A stretch of DNA of 64,000 nucleotides, from the NCBI GenBank assembly GCA_035456105.1, contig DATIDV010000017.1:434001-498000 (forward strand), read 5' to 3'. The position numbers and the translations under genes were made by a program. Under the pieces are notes generated by a model. That model searched no databases, had not been told where the DNA came from, and was given only the letters and a program-made list of their open reading frames with translations. Position 1 is the stretch's first letter, and the number at the start of each line of letters is the position of its first letter. Source of the DNA: Viridibacterium sp035456105 (GTDB taxonomy: Bacteria > Pseudomonadota > Gammaproteobacteria > Burkholderiales > Rhodocyclaceae). Shown here one piece after another: positions 37,195 through 45,685 of this stretch.

Positions 37195-37212
37195 GATTTC
37201 GCAGCTTATGCT
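37195..37212 (-). repeat. Subterminal repeat R2
   Basis: Inverse reads AGCATAAGCTGCGAAATC. It lies 55 bases inward of the outermost right copy (R1, 37,250-37,267). Confidence 0.8.
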
Positions 37213-37249
37213 CCGCCGGCTCGTGCAAGTTGTTGATCCGCCATGGAGC

Positions 37250-37277
37250 GGTTTCGCGCCTTATGCCCGGCTCAACA
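37250..37277 (-). repeat. Right terminal inverted repeat
   Basis: Inverse begins TGTTGAGCCGGGCATAAG, matching the left end at 23 of 28 positions, and ends at CA (37,276-37,277). It is followed by AAGCT. Confidence 0.87.
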
Positions 37278-37282
37278 AAGCT
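37278..37282. repeat. Target-site duplication, right copy (AAGCT)
   Basis: Same five bases as at 19,976-19,980, directly outside the right terminus. Confidence 0.85.
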
Positions 37283-37356
37283 GTCTGTATGCACATCGTC
37301 AAAGTTAAACAGCAAAGTAATCACAGTTGCGGCGTAATTTTGGCGATATCGGATGG

Positions 37357-37440
37357 TGTTGTCGGGTTATTGCGCGTGTCCCGAATAAGTGAGAATAAAT
37401 CCCGATTCGTGAGACTGAAAATTCAGAATTAGTGAGATTC
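37357..37440 (+). repeat. Possible solitary end of a second IS21-like element
   Basis: TGTTGTCGGGTTATTGCG starts at 37,357, and three imperfect copies of a motif around GTGAGA (37,389; 37,409; 37,432) follow at about 20-23-base spacing. The plan, a TG terminus beginning TGTTG then phased internal repeats, is like that of the large element's ends but with a different motif. I found no matching opposite end or transposase in the window, so it would be a relic. Confidence 0.4.
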
Positions 37441-37448
37441 ACGCGGAC

Positions 37449-37480
37449 AAAAAAAGGCCCCTCTTAGGGGCTTTTTTTTT
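37449..37480. terminator. Bidirectional terminator, probably the native gyrB terminator
   Basis: GCCCCT and AGGGGC form a stem round a 3-base loop, flanked by an A-run on the left and nine Ts on the right. Before the 17-kb insertion it would have been about 170 bases after the gyrB stop. Confidence 0.75.
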
Positions 37481-37682
37481 GCTGCATGCGGCGATGATTA
37501 CTAGATGAGGTACTGCCGCTCCTTGGCCTTTCCTGCCGTTCACCTGCTTGAGAGAGTCCGTCATGCTTTCCAATACAGACAGTCGTAGAGCTGAACGTAT
37601 GGGAAATTTCTTTGTTCAGTGAGCGGCGGAGCCGACTCCCTTCGCCCGTTCCACATCAATTACACGTCATTGGTTGATCACG

Positions 37683-37715
37683 AAAAAAAGCCACGCAACG
37701 AAGCTTGGCTTTTGC
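37683..37715. terminator. Terminator-like hairpin
   Basis: AAAAGCCA (37,686-37,693) pairs with TGGCTTTT (37,706-37,713), giving an 8-bp stem with A-run and T-run. It could end transcription in either direction; no gene is adjacent. Confidence 0.55.
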
Positions 37716-38368
37716 GTTTCAGGCCTCCGTCGTGTCGCAGAGGTTCCGGTTCTGGTGGTTGAGTCATCGTTAGTAACGGACTAAGCCCCTCTCTCACCAG
37801 ACCACCACGGAGAGACCTTAGGCCCAGCTACAACTCGACCCCGCATCAAACTGCCGCCGTTTTTCTGGGACTGCGTCTACATCAGTCCAACGGCTGAAAT
37901 GGCCAAGCTGCGCCAGCTCCGGGTCGTTTTCTCGCACTTTCGCTTCTGGCCGGCTATTGCCGATCATGACGCTCAGCGCCTTGCCCACGAGCCCCCAGCC
38001 GACTGATCAGGCTTGATCAGGGCACGCAATCAAGCCCACCGGATTGCGAACTATTAGCCGTGTTTGTGAAAAAGGGTCATACGACGCCGGAGAACTCAAG
38101 CCTCCGGATAGTTGTGCCGATACGGAACGAGGTTCTCGCTCGAGACCAATGGCAGGCACGTGGCTGAAAACCTCATTGTCATATTCGACATGAGGAAATC
38201 AGAGGCCGGCAGCTCCCCACATCTGGCGCAGCGTAACGCAGTGGCGAGCATCCATCTTCCTGCCGGGGTATCGAAATCCAAACCAGTGAAATTGCAAATT
38301 TCCGCTTCGGCGGCCACATCACCAATACAACAGAACGCCCCGATACAACTTGACCAGGAGTATGACCA

Positions 38369-39040
38369 ATGCAGATCCGCAAATTGATCGTTGTTGCCGC
38401 AGGTGTTGCCGTAATGAGTTCGTCCGCATTCGCCACCGACTACTACAGTGGGGTCGGCGTGGGTGCCTCGACTCTCGGCTATGGCCTGAGCTACAAGTAC
38501 GGCGTGAACGACAACTTCGGTCTGCACGTGGGTTACAACGGGCTGAACTACTCGCGCACACAGAATGAGGACGGCACCGACTACACGGGCAAACTGAAGC
38601 TAAGCAATTTCGACTTGCGCGGCGAGTACCGTCCATTTGGTGGCGTGTTCGCCATTGCCGCGGGCCTTGTCTACAACGACAACAAGGTCGATCTCGAAGG
38701 CGTGAAAAGTGGTTCAGCGACGGTCACTCTGGACGGAAAAACCTACAACGTCACCAATGGCAGTGCTCGCTACAAGGCAAAGCTCGACTCGAACAAACTG
38801 AGCCCTTATGTCGGCCTGGCGTGGCAGACAAATCCACGGACGGCGCGCGGCCTCAGCTTCAACGCGCGCCTCGGTGTGATGTATCAGACGCCGACGGGCT
38901 CGCTTACCGTGTCTGGCATTGACGATCCCACCGGTACGCTCGAAGCCGACCGCGCGGCCGAAGAAGCGCGCTTGAACGAGTCACTGGAGAAGCTGAAGTG
39001 GTATCCAGTCGTCGGCTTTGGCGTGAACTACAACTTCTGA
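38369..39040 (+). CDS. Outer-membrane beta-barrel protein
   Basis: A 223-residue protein with a signal peptide (MQIRKLIVVAAGVAVMSSSAFA, cleavage about residue 22) and alternating amphipathic strands such as YGLSYKYGVNDNFGLHVGYNGLNYS, ending in NYNF, the C-terminal aromatic residue recognised by the BAM machinery. The size fits an eight-stranded OmpA/OmpW-type barrel. One acidic/Arg-rich loop (residues about 190-212, TLEADRAAEEARLNESLEKLKW) breaks the pattern before the last strand. AGGAG is 9 bases before the ATG, and a terminator follows. Specific role unknown. Confidence 0.8.
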   Translation: MQIRKLIVVAAGVAVMSSSAFATDYYSGVGVGASTLGYGLSYKYGVNDNFGLHVGYNGLNYSRTQNEDGTDYTGKLKLSNFDLRGEYRPFGGVFAIAAGLVYNDNKVDLEGVKSGSATVTLDGKTYNVTNGSARYKAKLDSNKLSPYVGLAWQTNPRTARGLSFNARLGVMYQTPTGSLTVSGIDDPTGTLEADRAAEEARLNESLEKLKWYPVVGFGVNYNF

Positions 39041-39069
39041 TATCGATCAGGATCGTTCAATCGGACAGC

Positions 39070-39094
39070 AACGCCCCGACCACGGGGCGTTTTC
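39070..39094 (+). terminator. Rho-independent terminator of the outer-membrane protein gene
   Basis: AACGCCCCG (39,070-39,078) and CGGGGCGTT (39,083-39,091) form a perfect 9-bp stem with a 4-base loop, followed by TTTC. It lies 30 bases after the stop codon. Confidence 0.85.
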
Positions 39095-39707
39095 ATTTGC
39101 GCGGTGCGAATGAAGGTCTTTCATTTCATCGTCATTCCCGCGCAAACGCACTGCTGTCCGTAATAAATTCATGCGAACAATCCCGGCTGCTTGAGCGCGA
39201 ACTCGGCTTTCGCCTGGCGCCATCGGCGATGGCGACAAGTTTCGATGTCAGGGCGCGCAAAGAGAGAGGCTCTAAGAAGCTGTTCACGATCTTTTCCGAT
39301 GCGCTGAAAAAGCAAACCCCTTCACCACCAAGACACCAAGTTGCACAAAGAGGGGCCAGTTTCTCTTTGTGTTCTTGGTGGTGAGCTGCCCGCAGGGCTT
39401 ACGATTCTCCATGATTTTCATGACATGCAATTGATCATGAACAGCCTCTCGGCCCCTCCGTGGTTGCGTACGCAGGTGTTGCGCGCTTACGTCTTCAATT
39501 GCACGTGGCACCCCCGCCGCAGCCTTCGTACTTGGTTTCATACATTCGACTGAATCCTTGGCGCGAAGTCCGGACGTTTGCAGTTTTCGTGTCAAAGCTA
39601 AATGGTCAGGTGCCAAAGAAAGCGGAAAACGTGTGGAAAATCAGTTGTCGGCTTTTTACGTTCTCTGGCACCCGACAAGTCGTGTCGGATTGCGCGTATT
39701 ACTTGTT
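39095..39707. other. Intergenic region with dispersed-repeat remnants
   Basis: No credible gene is seen. It contains a fragment GTCATTCCCGCGCAAACG (39,131-39,148) related to the REP-like family at 268-347, and the inverted repeat at 39,321-39,385 described separately. It separates the outer-membrane gene from a convergent antiporter gene. Confidence 0.5.
39321..39385. repeat. Inverted repeat of the CACCAAGA type
   Basis: TTCACCACCAAGA...CACAAAGAG (39,321-39,352) is paired with CTCTTTGTGTTCTTGGTGG (39,363 onward), around a short centre. Such hairpins with TTGGTGGTGAA arms are dispersed in many environmental proteobacteria. It could form a strong RNA hairpin. Confidence 0.6.
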
Positions 39708-41069
39708 CTACGTACGGCTGCCGCCTGGACGACGCCGATACCGTGCCATCAGCGGCGTTACCGAGATGCCGTGCACGACGATCGAGCTCACGACCACCGC
39801 GACCGTCAGCGCCACCAGGGTCGGTGCGTGTGCTGGCGGCAGGCCGTGGTTGAGTGCGTAACTCAGGTAGTACAAGGAGCCGATGCCGCGTATGCCAAAC
39901 CAGCCGATGAGCCGGCGCTGGAGCGGAGAGGTGCGGTGCGAGCCTGCCAAGCCGGCCACCACTGACAGGGGCCGTACCAGCAGCAGCACCAGGGGCACGA
40001 ACCACCACGCCTCCGGCAGCCAGGACACCTCCCACAGCAGCATGCCCAGGATCACCACGCCCACCATCTCGCCGATGCGGTCGAGTTGTTCATTGAAGCT
40101 CATGACTGCGTGTGCCATGTAGGCAGGCGCATGCAGGGAGTCGGTGGCGATCTGCTCGACGGCGTCGCTCAGGGTGCTGTGGTTGGCTTTTTCGGCGATT
40201 GCGGTTGCCGCGGCTTCTGTCGGAGGGGGCAAGCCCAGTGAAGCCGCCGCAGCGTAGGTCACGGCCTTTGCGGTGTGGCGCAGTGCCAGGCCGGCGGCAA
40301 ATACGGCGAGAAAGCCGTAGGCGTGAGCGAGTACCGCGCAGCCATAGGCCAGGCCGATCAGGCCCAGGGCGAGGAAGTTCTCGTAGCCCACAGCCTCATG
40401 GTGGTGGCGGCGCAGGTACAGCACAAGGCGGCCAAGGCCGGTACCCAGGGTGGCGCCAATGGCGATGCCGGCACCACAGGCCCACAGCACATCGACCGCC
40501 CACCAGCGCCAGCCCAGCTCACCCATCTCATGTGCGCCGAGCAGGCCGAGCCCGAGCATGACCATGGGAAACGCGGTGCCGTCGTTGAGGCCGCCTTCGC
40601 CGGTCAGCGCGAAGCGCAACTGATCGCGGTCGGCGGGATTGTCGAGCTGTACCTCGGTGGCCAACACCGGATCGGTGGGTGCGAGGATGCCGCCCAAGAG
40701 CACCGCAACGCCCAAGGGCAGCCCGAGCAGCCAGACACCAGCGGCTGTGATCAACGCAACCGTCGCCAGCATCGATAGCAGCGCAAGACGTAAGGGCGGG
40801 AACCAGCGCCCGTCGTGCAGGCCGACGCTCATCTTCAGCCCGCTGGTGAAGAGCGACAACAGCACGATGACTTCCGTCAGGTGTTCAAGCAACTTCGCCT
40901 GCTCGACGGGGTCCGGCGAGGCGAGTGCCAGGCCCATGGGGCCGAGCGCCAGGCCAGCCAGCAGGTAGAGCATCGACGTGCTGACGGGCATGCGCGACAG
41001 CATGGAGCCGCCGAGCGCCATCAACACCAGCAACGCACCACCTAATGCGAGCCACAGTGCAAAAGTCAT
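39708..41069 (-). CDS. CPA-type Na+(K+)/H+ antiporter
   Basis: A 453-residue membrane protein with about 12-13 hydrophobic helices. Family motifs are GGILAPTDPVLATEVQL (helix with the functional Asp), GEGGLNDGTAFPMVML (conserved Asn-Asp of the ion site) and GWFGIRGIGSLYYL. These are typical of CPA1/NhaP-type cation:proton exchangers, which expel Na+ or K+ in exchange for protons. A short polar C-terminal tail (RYRRRPGGSRT) lacks a TrkA or CBS domain. It has no operon partner. Substrate ion is not evident. Confidence 0.9.
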   Translation of the reverse strand: MTFALWLALGGALLVLMALGGSMLSRMPVSTSMLYLLAGLALGPMGLALASPDPVEQAKLLEHLTEVIVLLSLFTSGLKMSVGLHDGRWFPPLRLALLSMLATVALITAAGVWLLGLPLGVAVLLGGILAPTDPVLATEVQLDNPADRDQLRFALTGEGGLNDGTAFPMVMLGLGLLGAHEMGELGWRWWAVDVLWACGAGIAIGATLGTGLGRLVLYLRRHHHEAVGYENFLALGLIGLAYGCAVLAHAYGFLAVFAAGLALRHTAKAVTYAAAASLGLPPPTEAAATAIAEKANHSTLSDAVEQIATDSLHAPAYMAHAVMSFNEQLDRIGEMVGVVILGMLLWEVSWLPEAWWFVPLVLLLVRPLSVVAGLAGSHRTSPLQRRLIGWFGIRGIGSLYYLSYALNHGLPPAHAPTLVALTVAVVVSSIVVHGISVTPLMARYRRRPGGSRT

Positions 41070-41209
41070 CCGGAACGACTCGCAGGCGTGTAGATCGAGC
41101 TGTCAGGAGCGCCTTGTGAAAAGCACGCCGCGTAGCGCAAGCTCTCTGTTCGTCTATTGCACGTCAGGCCGCACATTTTGCTTCCCTGGTCAGGTCACGG
41201 AGATCTCAG

Positions 41210-41551
41210 ATGCCGAAATTCATTACGATTGGTTACGGTGACCGCGAAGGTTACGAGCGCACTACCAAGGCGGTGCGGGATGCAGCTCACGCCCATGACG
41301 ACGTGCTGCAAAAGAGCGGCGCGCTGATGGGGATTGCAGGACAACCCGTGAAGGTCCGCAATCACGAGGCACGAAGTGTCCAGACGGAGAACGGCCCTTA
41401 CATGTCCGCAAAACTCCCCGTCGCTGGATTTGCTGTGATCGAGGCACCCACTCTGGCCGAGGCCATAAAGATGGTGTCGCAAACTCCATGCGCTGTCGCC
41501 TACGGAGTCGTCGAGGTCTGGCCGCTCGAACAACCCGGCGGCGCACCCTGA
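41210..41551 (+). CDS. YCII-related (DGPF domain) protein
   Basis: A 113-residue protein of the YCII-like alpha/beta fold: MPKFITIGYGDREGYERT, a central GIAGQPVKVRNHE and a C-terminal AGFAVIEAPTLAEAIKMVSQTPCA..YGVVEVWPLE, which is the family's hallmark ending. Many YCII proteins are encoded near sigma factors or are stand-alone with unknown enzymatic role. GGAG is 7 bases before the ATG. The next gene starts 24 bases downstream in the same direction, so they may be co-transcribed. Confidence 0.8.
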   Translation: MPKFITIGYGDREGYERTTKAVRDAAHAHDDVLQKSGALMGIAGQPVKVRNHEARSVQTENGPYMSAKLPVAGFAVIEAPTLAEAIKMVSQTPCAVAYGVVEVWPLEQPGGAP

Positions 41552-41575
41552 CAATCAGGATTTGCCGAAGTCGCC

Positions 41576-41905
41576 ATGTACCAGCGCAAGCATCACCACA
41601 ACGTCTACGTCGTCGAACTGTCACGCAAGGTGCTGGATGAGGGGCGCTTCGTGAAGTGCAATCCACAATATGACGGCAGCAAGCCATGCGTGTATGTCGG
41701 CATGACGGGCTTGCCGCCGGATGAGCGTTTCGACAAGCACAAGGCGGGGATTCGTTCGAACCGCTATGTGCGCGAATACGGTCTGCATCTTTTGCCGCAG
41801 CTCTACGAATGCTTCAATCCAATGCCGTATGACGCAGCGTGCGAGATGGAGGTCGAGCTGGCAATCTCGTTACGCGAGGCGGGCTACGGCGTATGGCAGG
41901 CGTGA
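41576..41905 (+). CDS. GIY-YIG-like small protein
   Basis: A 109-residue protein with an N-terminal NVYVVELS strand and, after a short insertion, CVYVGMTGLPPDERFDKHKAG, which resembles the GIY-YIG pattern (VYVV... ~ YVG) of small nucleases, followed by a helix and ECEME-like ACEMEVELAISLREAGYGVW. The typical catalytic Arg may be in the DERFDKHKAG helix. Function is not established; nuclease activity is an inference. Confidence 0.6.
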   Translation: MYQRKHHHNVYVVELSRKVLDEGRFVKCNPQYDGSKPCVYVGMTGLPPDERFDKHKAGIRSNRYVREYGLHLLPQLYECFNPMPYDAACEMEVELAISLREAGYGVWQA

Positions 41906-41959
41906 GCTTGCGCGGTCGGAGTTCGCCAGGGGCTGATCGTTCGCGAGTGATTCAATTCC

Positions 41960-42160
41960 TCACCTGCGGTTGATTTCGACGCTTTCCTTGCTGCCGCTCT
42001 GGCTGACCGAGAGCATGACGCCGACGCCAATCAGGATCACGACGCCGATGACGGTCCAGCCGGTGCCGATACTCGCCAGCACGCCCAGTTTCCACAGCGC
42101 GGCCAGGAGACCACCTATCAGAACCACAAAACCAACCATAAACATTCCAGCCCATTTCAT
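41960..42160 (-). CDS. Small membrane protein
   Basis: A 66-residue protein with two predicted membrane helices (FMVGFVVLIGGLLAALWKLGV and TVIGVVILIGVGVMLSVS) and a short polar tail. AAAGGAGC precedes the ATG by 8 bases. No family is recognised. Similar two-helix proteins are common stress-related inner-membrane proteins. Confidence 0.7.
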   Translation of the reverse strand: MKWAGMFMVGFVVLIGGLLAALWKLGVLASIGTGWTVIGVVILIGVGVMLSVSQSGSKESVEINRR

Positions 42161-42301
42161 AGCGAGGCTCCTTTCAAGATCAATTCCCTGGGGCCGCAGG
42201 GATTCGGAATCGCGGCTTGGTGCCGACGGAATGCCGTCCCGGGGAGAGGGGCGTTTCCTCAGCCTGCACGCTACCCGTGAAGGCTAAAGCGGTCTGTGTG
42301 C

Positions 42302-42877
42302 TGGCGTACCGAAAGAGATGAATCACGGCGGACACGCCAGGGCTTCCAGGCGAAGAACCTGAGCTTTTCGAATGACTACGTAGAGGACACGTATTCCAGC
42401 AGAGTCGGCAGTCGCGCTGGAGCACAGGGCGATCAATAGATCTACGAAAACGTCCGCGCGCTCGGCAATCAGGATTCGCTCCTGTCCAATACATCGTCGG
42501 CGACCACGGTGGCGCATCACTACTTCAAGAGCTGCTATGTCGAAGGCGATACCGACTTCATCTTCGGTCGTGGCACGGCGATGTTCGACGGCTGCGAGAT
42601 CAAGTACCTGACGGCACGCAAGAGCAACGGTGCGATCCTCGCGCCGAGCATGGTGGCCAGCAATTCGTATGGCATATTTATCATCAACAGTACCTTCACG
42701 CGGTCGGGCTCGACGAGCGGCACGGTGTTCCTCGGACACGCCTGGGACGAGAGCGTGGGGCCGCTGTCGAACTACGTGAATGGCACTTCGCCGAACGGTC
42801 AGGCCGTGATTCGCGATTCCGTACCGGGTGGCCGTTTCTACGAGTTCAACAACACGGGTGCCGGCAACGGAGGCTGA
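42302..42877 (+). pseudogene. Pectin methylesterase remnant (N-terminally truncated, in-frame stop)
   Basis: One frame reads GFQAKNLSFSNDYVEDT, then (after a TAG at 42,437-42,439) IYENVRALGNQDSLLS, HHYFKSCYVEGDTDFIFGRGTAMFDGCEI, IINSTF, GTVFLGHAWDE and GQAVIRDS. These are the conserved blocks of carbohydrate esterase family 8, including the GNQD and DFIFG catalytic Asp motifs. The first half of the enzyme and its signal peptide are absent, and the in-frame stop breaks the rest. The part after the stop could start at GTG 42,509 as a 122-residue product but would not be an active enzyme. Confidence 0.82.
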
Positions 42878-42907
42878 TGGCAGCGGGTTGTCACTCTGCG
42901 TAAAAGT

Positions 42908-42933
42908 ACGAGGCCCGGGAACCGGGGCCTCGT
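42908..42933. terminator. Possible terminator hairpin
   Basis: ACGAGGCCC and GGGCCTCGT pair exactly (9 bp) around an 8-base loop. Only weak T content follows in either direction; it could still act as a terminator for the minus-strand cyclase gene or the pseudogene. Confidence 0.5.
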
Positions 42934-42969
42934 GTCCGGCGCGAACAGAAGTCTTGCATCACAAAAAAG

Positions 42970-43056
42970 CTCGTCGTTCCCGCGCGCGCGGGAACCCGGT
43001 GACTTACCGCACGCGGGTAAACGCCGCTGGATTTGCGCATTCGCGGGAATGACGAA
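42970..43056. repeat. REP-like GC-rich repeats
   Basis: GTCGTTCCCGCGCGCGCG and later GCATTCGCGGGAATGACG flank a section with GGGAACCCGGTGACTTACC. The outer parts are inverted relatives of the 268-347 repeat, so this is another copy of the dispersed family, more divergent. Confidence 0.6.
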
Positions 43057-43101
43057 GGGTGGTCAGGACGTTCCGCGTGCTTGCCGCCAGACTCGTCAGG
43101 C

Positions 43102-44004
43102 TCAATGACAAACGCGATTGCGCCCGGCGTGCTTGGCCTGATAGAGCCTTTGATCGGCCGCACGGTACAGGTCTTCGGCCTGCATGGTGGGGCTGAAAGT
43201 CGCAATGCCGATGGAAACCGTTGCCTTGATCGTTTGCCTGTCGACGAGAAACGCGTGCGCCTCGATCATTGAGCGGATGGATTCGGCGATCTGTCTGGCC
43301 TGATCGGGACCGGTTTCGGGCAGGATGACGCAGAACTCTTCACCACCATAGCGGCCAGGTTCGTCACTGGGGCGCAGGCGTTGGCGTAGCAGCGCGGCGA
43401 TCTGGCGCAGGACCGCATCACCCGCGAGGTGGCCGTGCGTATCGTTGACGCGCTTGAAGTGGTCGACATCGAGCATCAGCAGCGACAGGGCGCGGCCGTA
43501 GCGTCGGGCACGCGGGATTTCATCGCTCACCAGTGTGTCGAGGTGTTTGCGGTTGGAGACACCGGTGAGGTCGTCGGTGATGGCCGCATGATTGATCGCC
43601 GCGTGATACTGGGCTTCGATGTCGTTGCCGACGAGGAATTTGAAAACGGTGTCACCGATGTGGATCTGATCGCCGGGCATGAGGCGGCGCACGGTGACGC
43701 GCTGCGGGTCGTCGTTGGCGAACGTGCCGTTGGTGGATTCAAGGTCCTGCAGGATGAATTCGCTGTCGCGGCGTTCGATGCAGGCGTGTTTGCGCGAGAC
43801 GCCGTCGCTCTGGGTCACGACGTCGTTGTCGATGTCGCGACCGATGCTGACCTTCGGAATGTCCAGCACGAAGCGTCGCCCGAGTTCGGCCGGTACGGGT
43901 GAATGGATGATGACCAGGCAGTCTTCGCCATGCTCACTCACCGGCTTTCTGGGACTGGTGACGCGGGTTTCGGAATCGTCGCTACTATTGCTCACGGTAC
44001 GCAT
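43102..44004 (-). CDS. FHA-domain diguanylate cyclase
   Basis: A 300-residue protein. An FHA phosphothreonine-binding domain (about residues 30-125: VSIGRDIDNDVVTQSDGVSRKHA and STNGTFAN) is joined to a GGDEF domain (about 140-298) with DDLTGVSNRKHLD, LLMLDVDHFKRVND and RYGGEEFCVILPE. GGEEF is a catalytically competent form, so it should make c-di-GMP, with the FHA domain likely coupling it to a Ser/Thr kinase or other partner. No RXXD inhibitory site just before GGEEF is obvious. It is monocistronic and divergent from the NUDIX gene. Confidence 0.92.
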   Translation of the reverse strand: MRTVSNSSDDSETRVTSPRKPVSEHGEDCLVIIHSPVPAELGRRFVLDIPKVSIGRDIDNDVVTQSDGVSRKHACIERRDSEFILQDLESTNGTFANDDPQRVTVRRLMPGDQIHIGDTVFKFLVGNDIEAQYHAAINHAAITDDLTGVSNRKHLDTLVSDEIPRARRYGRALSLLMLDVDHFKRVNDTHGHLAGDAVLRQIAALLRQRLRPSDEPGRYGGEEFCVILPETGPDQARQIAESIRSMIEAHAFLVDRQTIKATVSIGIATFSPTMQAEDLYRAADQRLYQAKHAGRNRVCH

Positions 44005-44119
44005 CTGTCTGCAGGCACTCGGGATTTGCAGGGTACTGCGCGCGGCCAGACTGCGTCCAGCATGACGTCGTTGCCGTATTCCACATATTCCACATCAATA
44101 AGAATCCGGGAGTCACTCC

Positions 44120-44581
44120 TTGAAACAACAAGTCAGACAGCGTTTTGCCTTGAGCGTGAGTGTGTTCGTCATCGTGCGTGAGGGACCGCAGGTGCTGCTC
44201 CTGCGTCGCGCGAATACCGGCTGGAAGGACGGCTTTCTGAGTCTGCCCGCCGGTGGACATGACGGCAGGGAGACTCTTGCGCAGGCGGCTACGCGTGAGC
44301 TGCGCGAAGAAACCGGGCTTGTCGCGAATGAGGCCGACATGAAGCTGGTGCACCTGCTGCACTGTCAGTCCGGCAACTCCGCTGACGAGTGGCTCGGTGC
44401 CTTCTTTCTTGCCGAGCGCTGGCGTGGCGTGCCGCAACTGCTCGAGCCCGACAAGCACGATCACATGGGCTGGTACGCAGTCGATGCGCTGCCGGAGAAC
44501 ATCATTCCCTATACGCGCCAGGGTATCGAGTCTAGCGTCTCCGGCGAGGCATTCTCGACTTATGGCTGGGAACCTGCGTGA
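44120..44581 (+). CDS. NUDIX hydrolase
   Basis: A 153-residue Nudix protein. The Nudix box is GGHDGRETLAQAATRELREETGL, a good match to GX5EX7REUXEEXGU. It hydrolyses nucleoside diphosphates linked to another moiety; substrate is not evident. Start is TTG 44,120, with a weak GGGAGT upstream. It is divergent from the cyclase gene. Confidence 0.9.
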   Translation: MKQQVRQRFALSVSVFVIVREGPQVLLLRRANTGWKDGFLSLPAGGHDGRETLAQAATRELREETGLVANEADMKLVHLLHCQSGNSADEWLGAFFLAERWRGVPQLLEPDKHDHMGWYAVDALPENIIPYTRQGIESSVSGEAFSTYGWEPA

Positions 44582-44613
44582 GATGACAAGATCATCGATG
44601 CTTCCTTTCCGCC

Positions 44614-45642
44614 TTAACTGACTTTCACCACCAGCTTGCCGAAGTTCTGACCCTGCAATAGGCCGATGAAAGCCTGCGGGGCATTCTCCAGGCCATCGAC
44701 GCGATCCTCGCGCAGTTTTACTTTTTCGCTCGTGACCCACTCGCCCATGTCGTGGCGGAAGGCGTCGAAGCGCGTGGCGTAGTGGTCGAGGATGATGAAA
44801 CCCTGCATGCGGATACGCTTCGACAGAAGGCTCGCCATCAGTCGCGGCAAGCGGTTGGGGCCGGTAGCCGGAGTTCGATCGTTGTAGTGGGCGATGAAGC
44901 CGCAAACGGGTACGCGCGCATTGAGGTTGAGTAGCGGCAAGACGGCTTCGAACACAGTGCCGCCAACGTTTTCGAAATAGATATCGATGCCTTGCGGGCA
45001 GGCGGCGGCGAGGCGTTCGGCGAGCTGCGCCTCGCGATGATCGAGGCAGGCGTCGAAACCCAGGGTTTGCGTGGCGTATCGGCACTTCTCGGCGCCCCCT
45101 GCAATGCCGACCACGCGTGCACCTTTCAGTCTGGCGATCTGCCCGACGACCGAACCGACGGCGCCCGTGGCCGCAGCCACGACGACGGTCTCACCCGCTT
45201 GTACTTGCGCGATGTCGAGCAGACCGACATAGGCCGTGAAGCCGGTCATGCCGAGGCCGCCGAGGGCTAGCGAAGGCCGGGCCATGTCACCCAGCTTGAG
45301 CAGGCCTTGGCAGTCGGACAGCGCGTAGTCTTGCCAGCCTGAATTCGCAAGAACGAGCTCACCGGCGAGGAATTGCGGATGATGCGAAGCGACGACGCGG
45401 CTGACCGTGCCAGCGACCATGGTGGCATCCAGGGGCACCGGCTCGGCGTAACCGGGGCCGATCCTTTCCATCAGGTTGCGCATGTACGGATCGAGCGACA
45501 GCCATTCCGTGCGCAGCAGGACCAGCCCCGCCGTTGGTGTCGGAACCGCTACTGCTTCGAGGCGGAAATCCGTCAGCCTAGGCAAACCTTGCGGGTGTGC
45601 CGCGAGCACGATGCGGCGATTAATCGATTCAGTCTGCGGCAT
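44614..45642 (-). CDS. curA: NADP-dependent MDR oxidoreductase (CurA/YncB-like)
   Basis: A 342-residue zinc-independent medium-chain dehydrogenase/reductase. The Rossmann motif AATGAVGSVVGQIARLKGARVVGIAGG is complete. Family-specific segments include EWLSLDPYMRNLM near the N-terminus, YFENVGG and VCGFIAHYN. Such enzymes reduce alkenal/2-alkenone double bonds (leukotriene B4 12-hydroxydehydrogenase type; curcumin reductase). It is 43 bases after the MFS gene on the same strand, and is probably in one operon with it under the divergent AraC regulator. Confidence 0.85.
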   Translation of the reverse strand: MPQTESINRRIVLAAHPQGLPRLTDFRLEAVAVPTPTAGLVLLRTEWLSLDPYMRNLMERIGPGYAEPVPLDATMVAGTVSRVVASHHPQFLAGELVLANSGWQDYALSDCQGLLKLGDMARPSLALGGLGMTGFTAYVGLLDIAQVQAGETVVVAAATGAVGSVVGQIARLKGARVVGIAGGAEKCRYATQTLGFDACLDHREAQLAERLAAACPQGIDIYFENVGGTVFEAVLPLLNLNARVPVCGFIAHYNDRTPATGPNRLPRLMASLLSKRIRMQGFIILDHYATRFDAFRHDMGEWVTSEKVKLREDRVDGLENAPQAFIGLLQGQNFGKLVVKVS

Positions 45643-45685
45643 GGTGAGACCCCATGAATGTGCGGGTGCAGTCAGTGTGTGTTTG

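Larger units (their letters stand above)
19981..37277. mobile_element. 17.3-kb transposase-less mobile defence element carrying Wadjet and HipBA
   Basis: The segment has imperfect terminal inverted repeats (19,981-20,008 and 37,250-37,277; 23 of 28 bases match; both begin TGTTGAGC), TG...CA ends and a perfect 5-bp duplication AAGCT on both sides. The motif CATAAG-N-YGCGAAA within the terminal repeat occurs again inside each end (20,013-20,030; 37,195-37,212; 37,173-37,190). Long multi-repeat TG/CA ends with about 5-bp duplications are typical of IS21-family and Tn7/Mu-type DDE systems. I find no transposase, ATP-dependent helper or integrase among the genes inside, so it should move only in trans. 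Cargo: a large nuclease-like protein, an HNH endonuclease, jetABCD, a WYL regulator, small proteins and HipBA. Confidence 0.87.
37441..38368. other. About 0.9 kb without a recognisable gene
   Basis: The region contains two terminator-like hairpins (37,449-37,480 and 37,683-37,713), several short inverted repeats, and no convincing coding sequence on either strand. It is the original downstream flank of gyrB, shifted right by the insertion. The promoter of the outer-membrane gene at 38,369 should be in its last 100 bases. Confidence 0.5.

Noticed and set aside
19981..37277. Integrative element using a tyrosine recombinase at a tRNA
   Set aside because: No integrase, no tRNA and no long direct att repeats; the TG/CA inverted repeats with 5-bp duplication fit DDE transposition instead.
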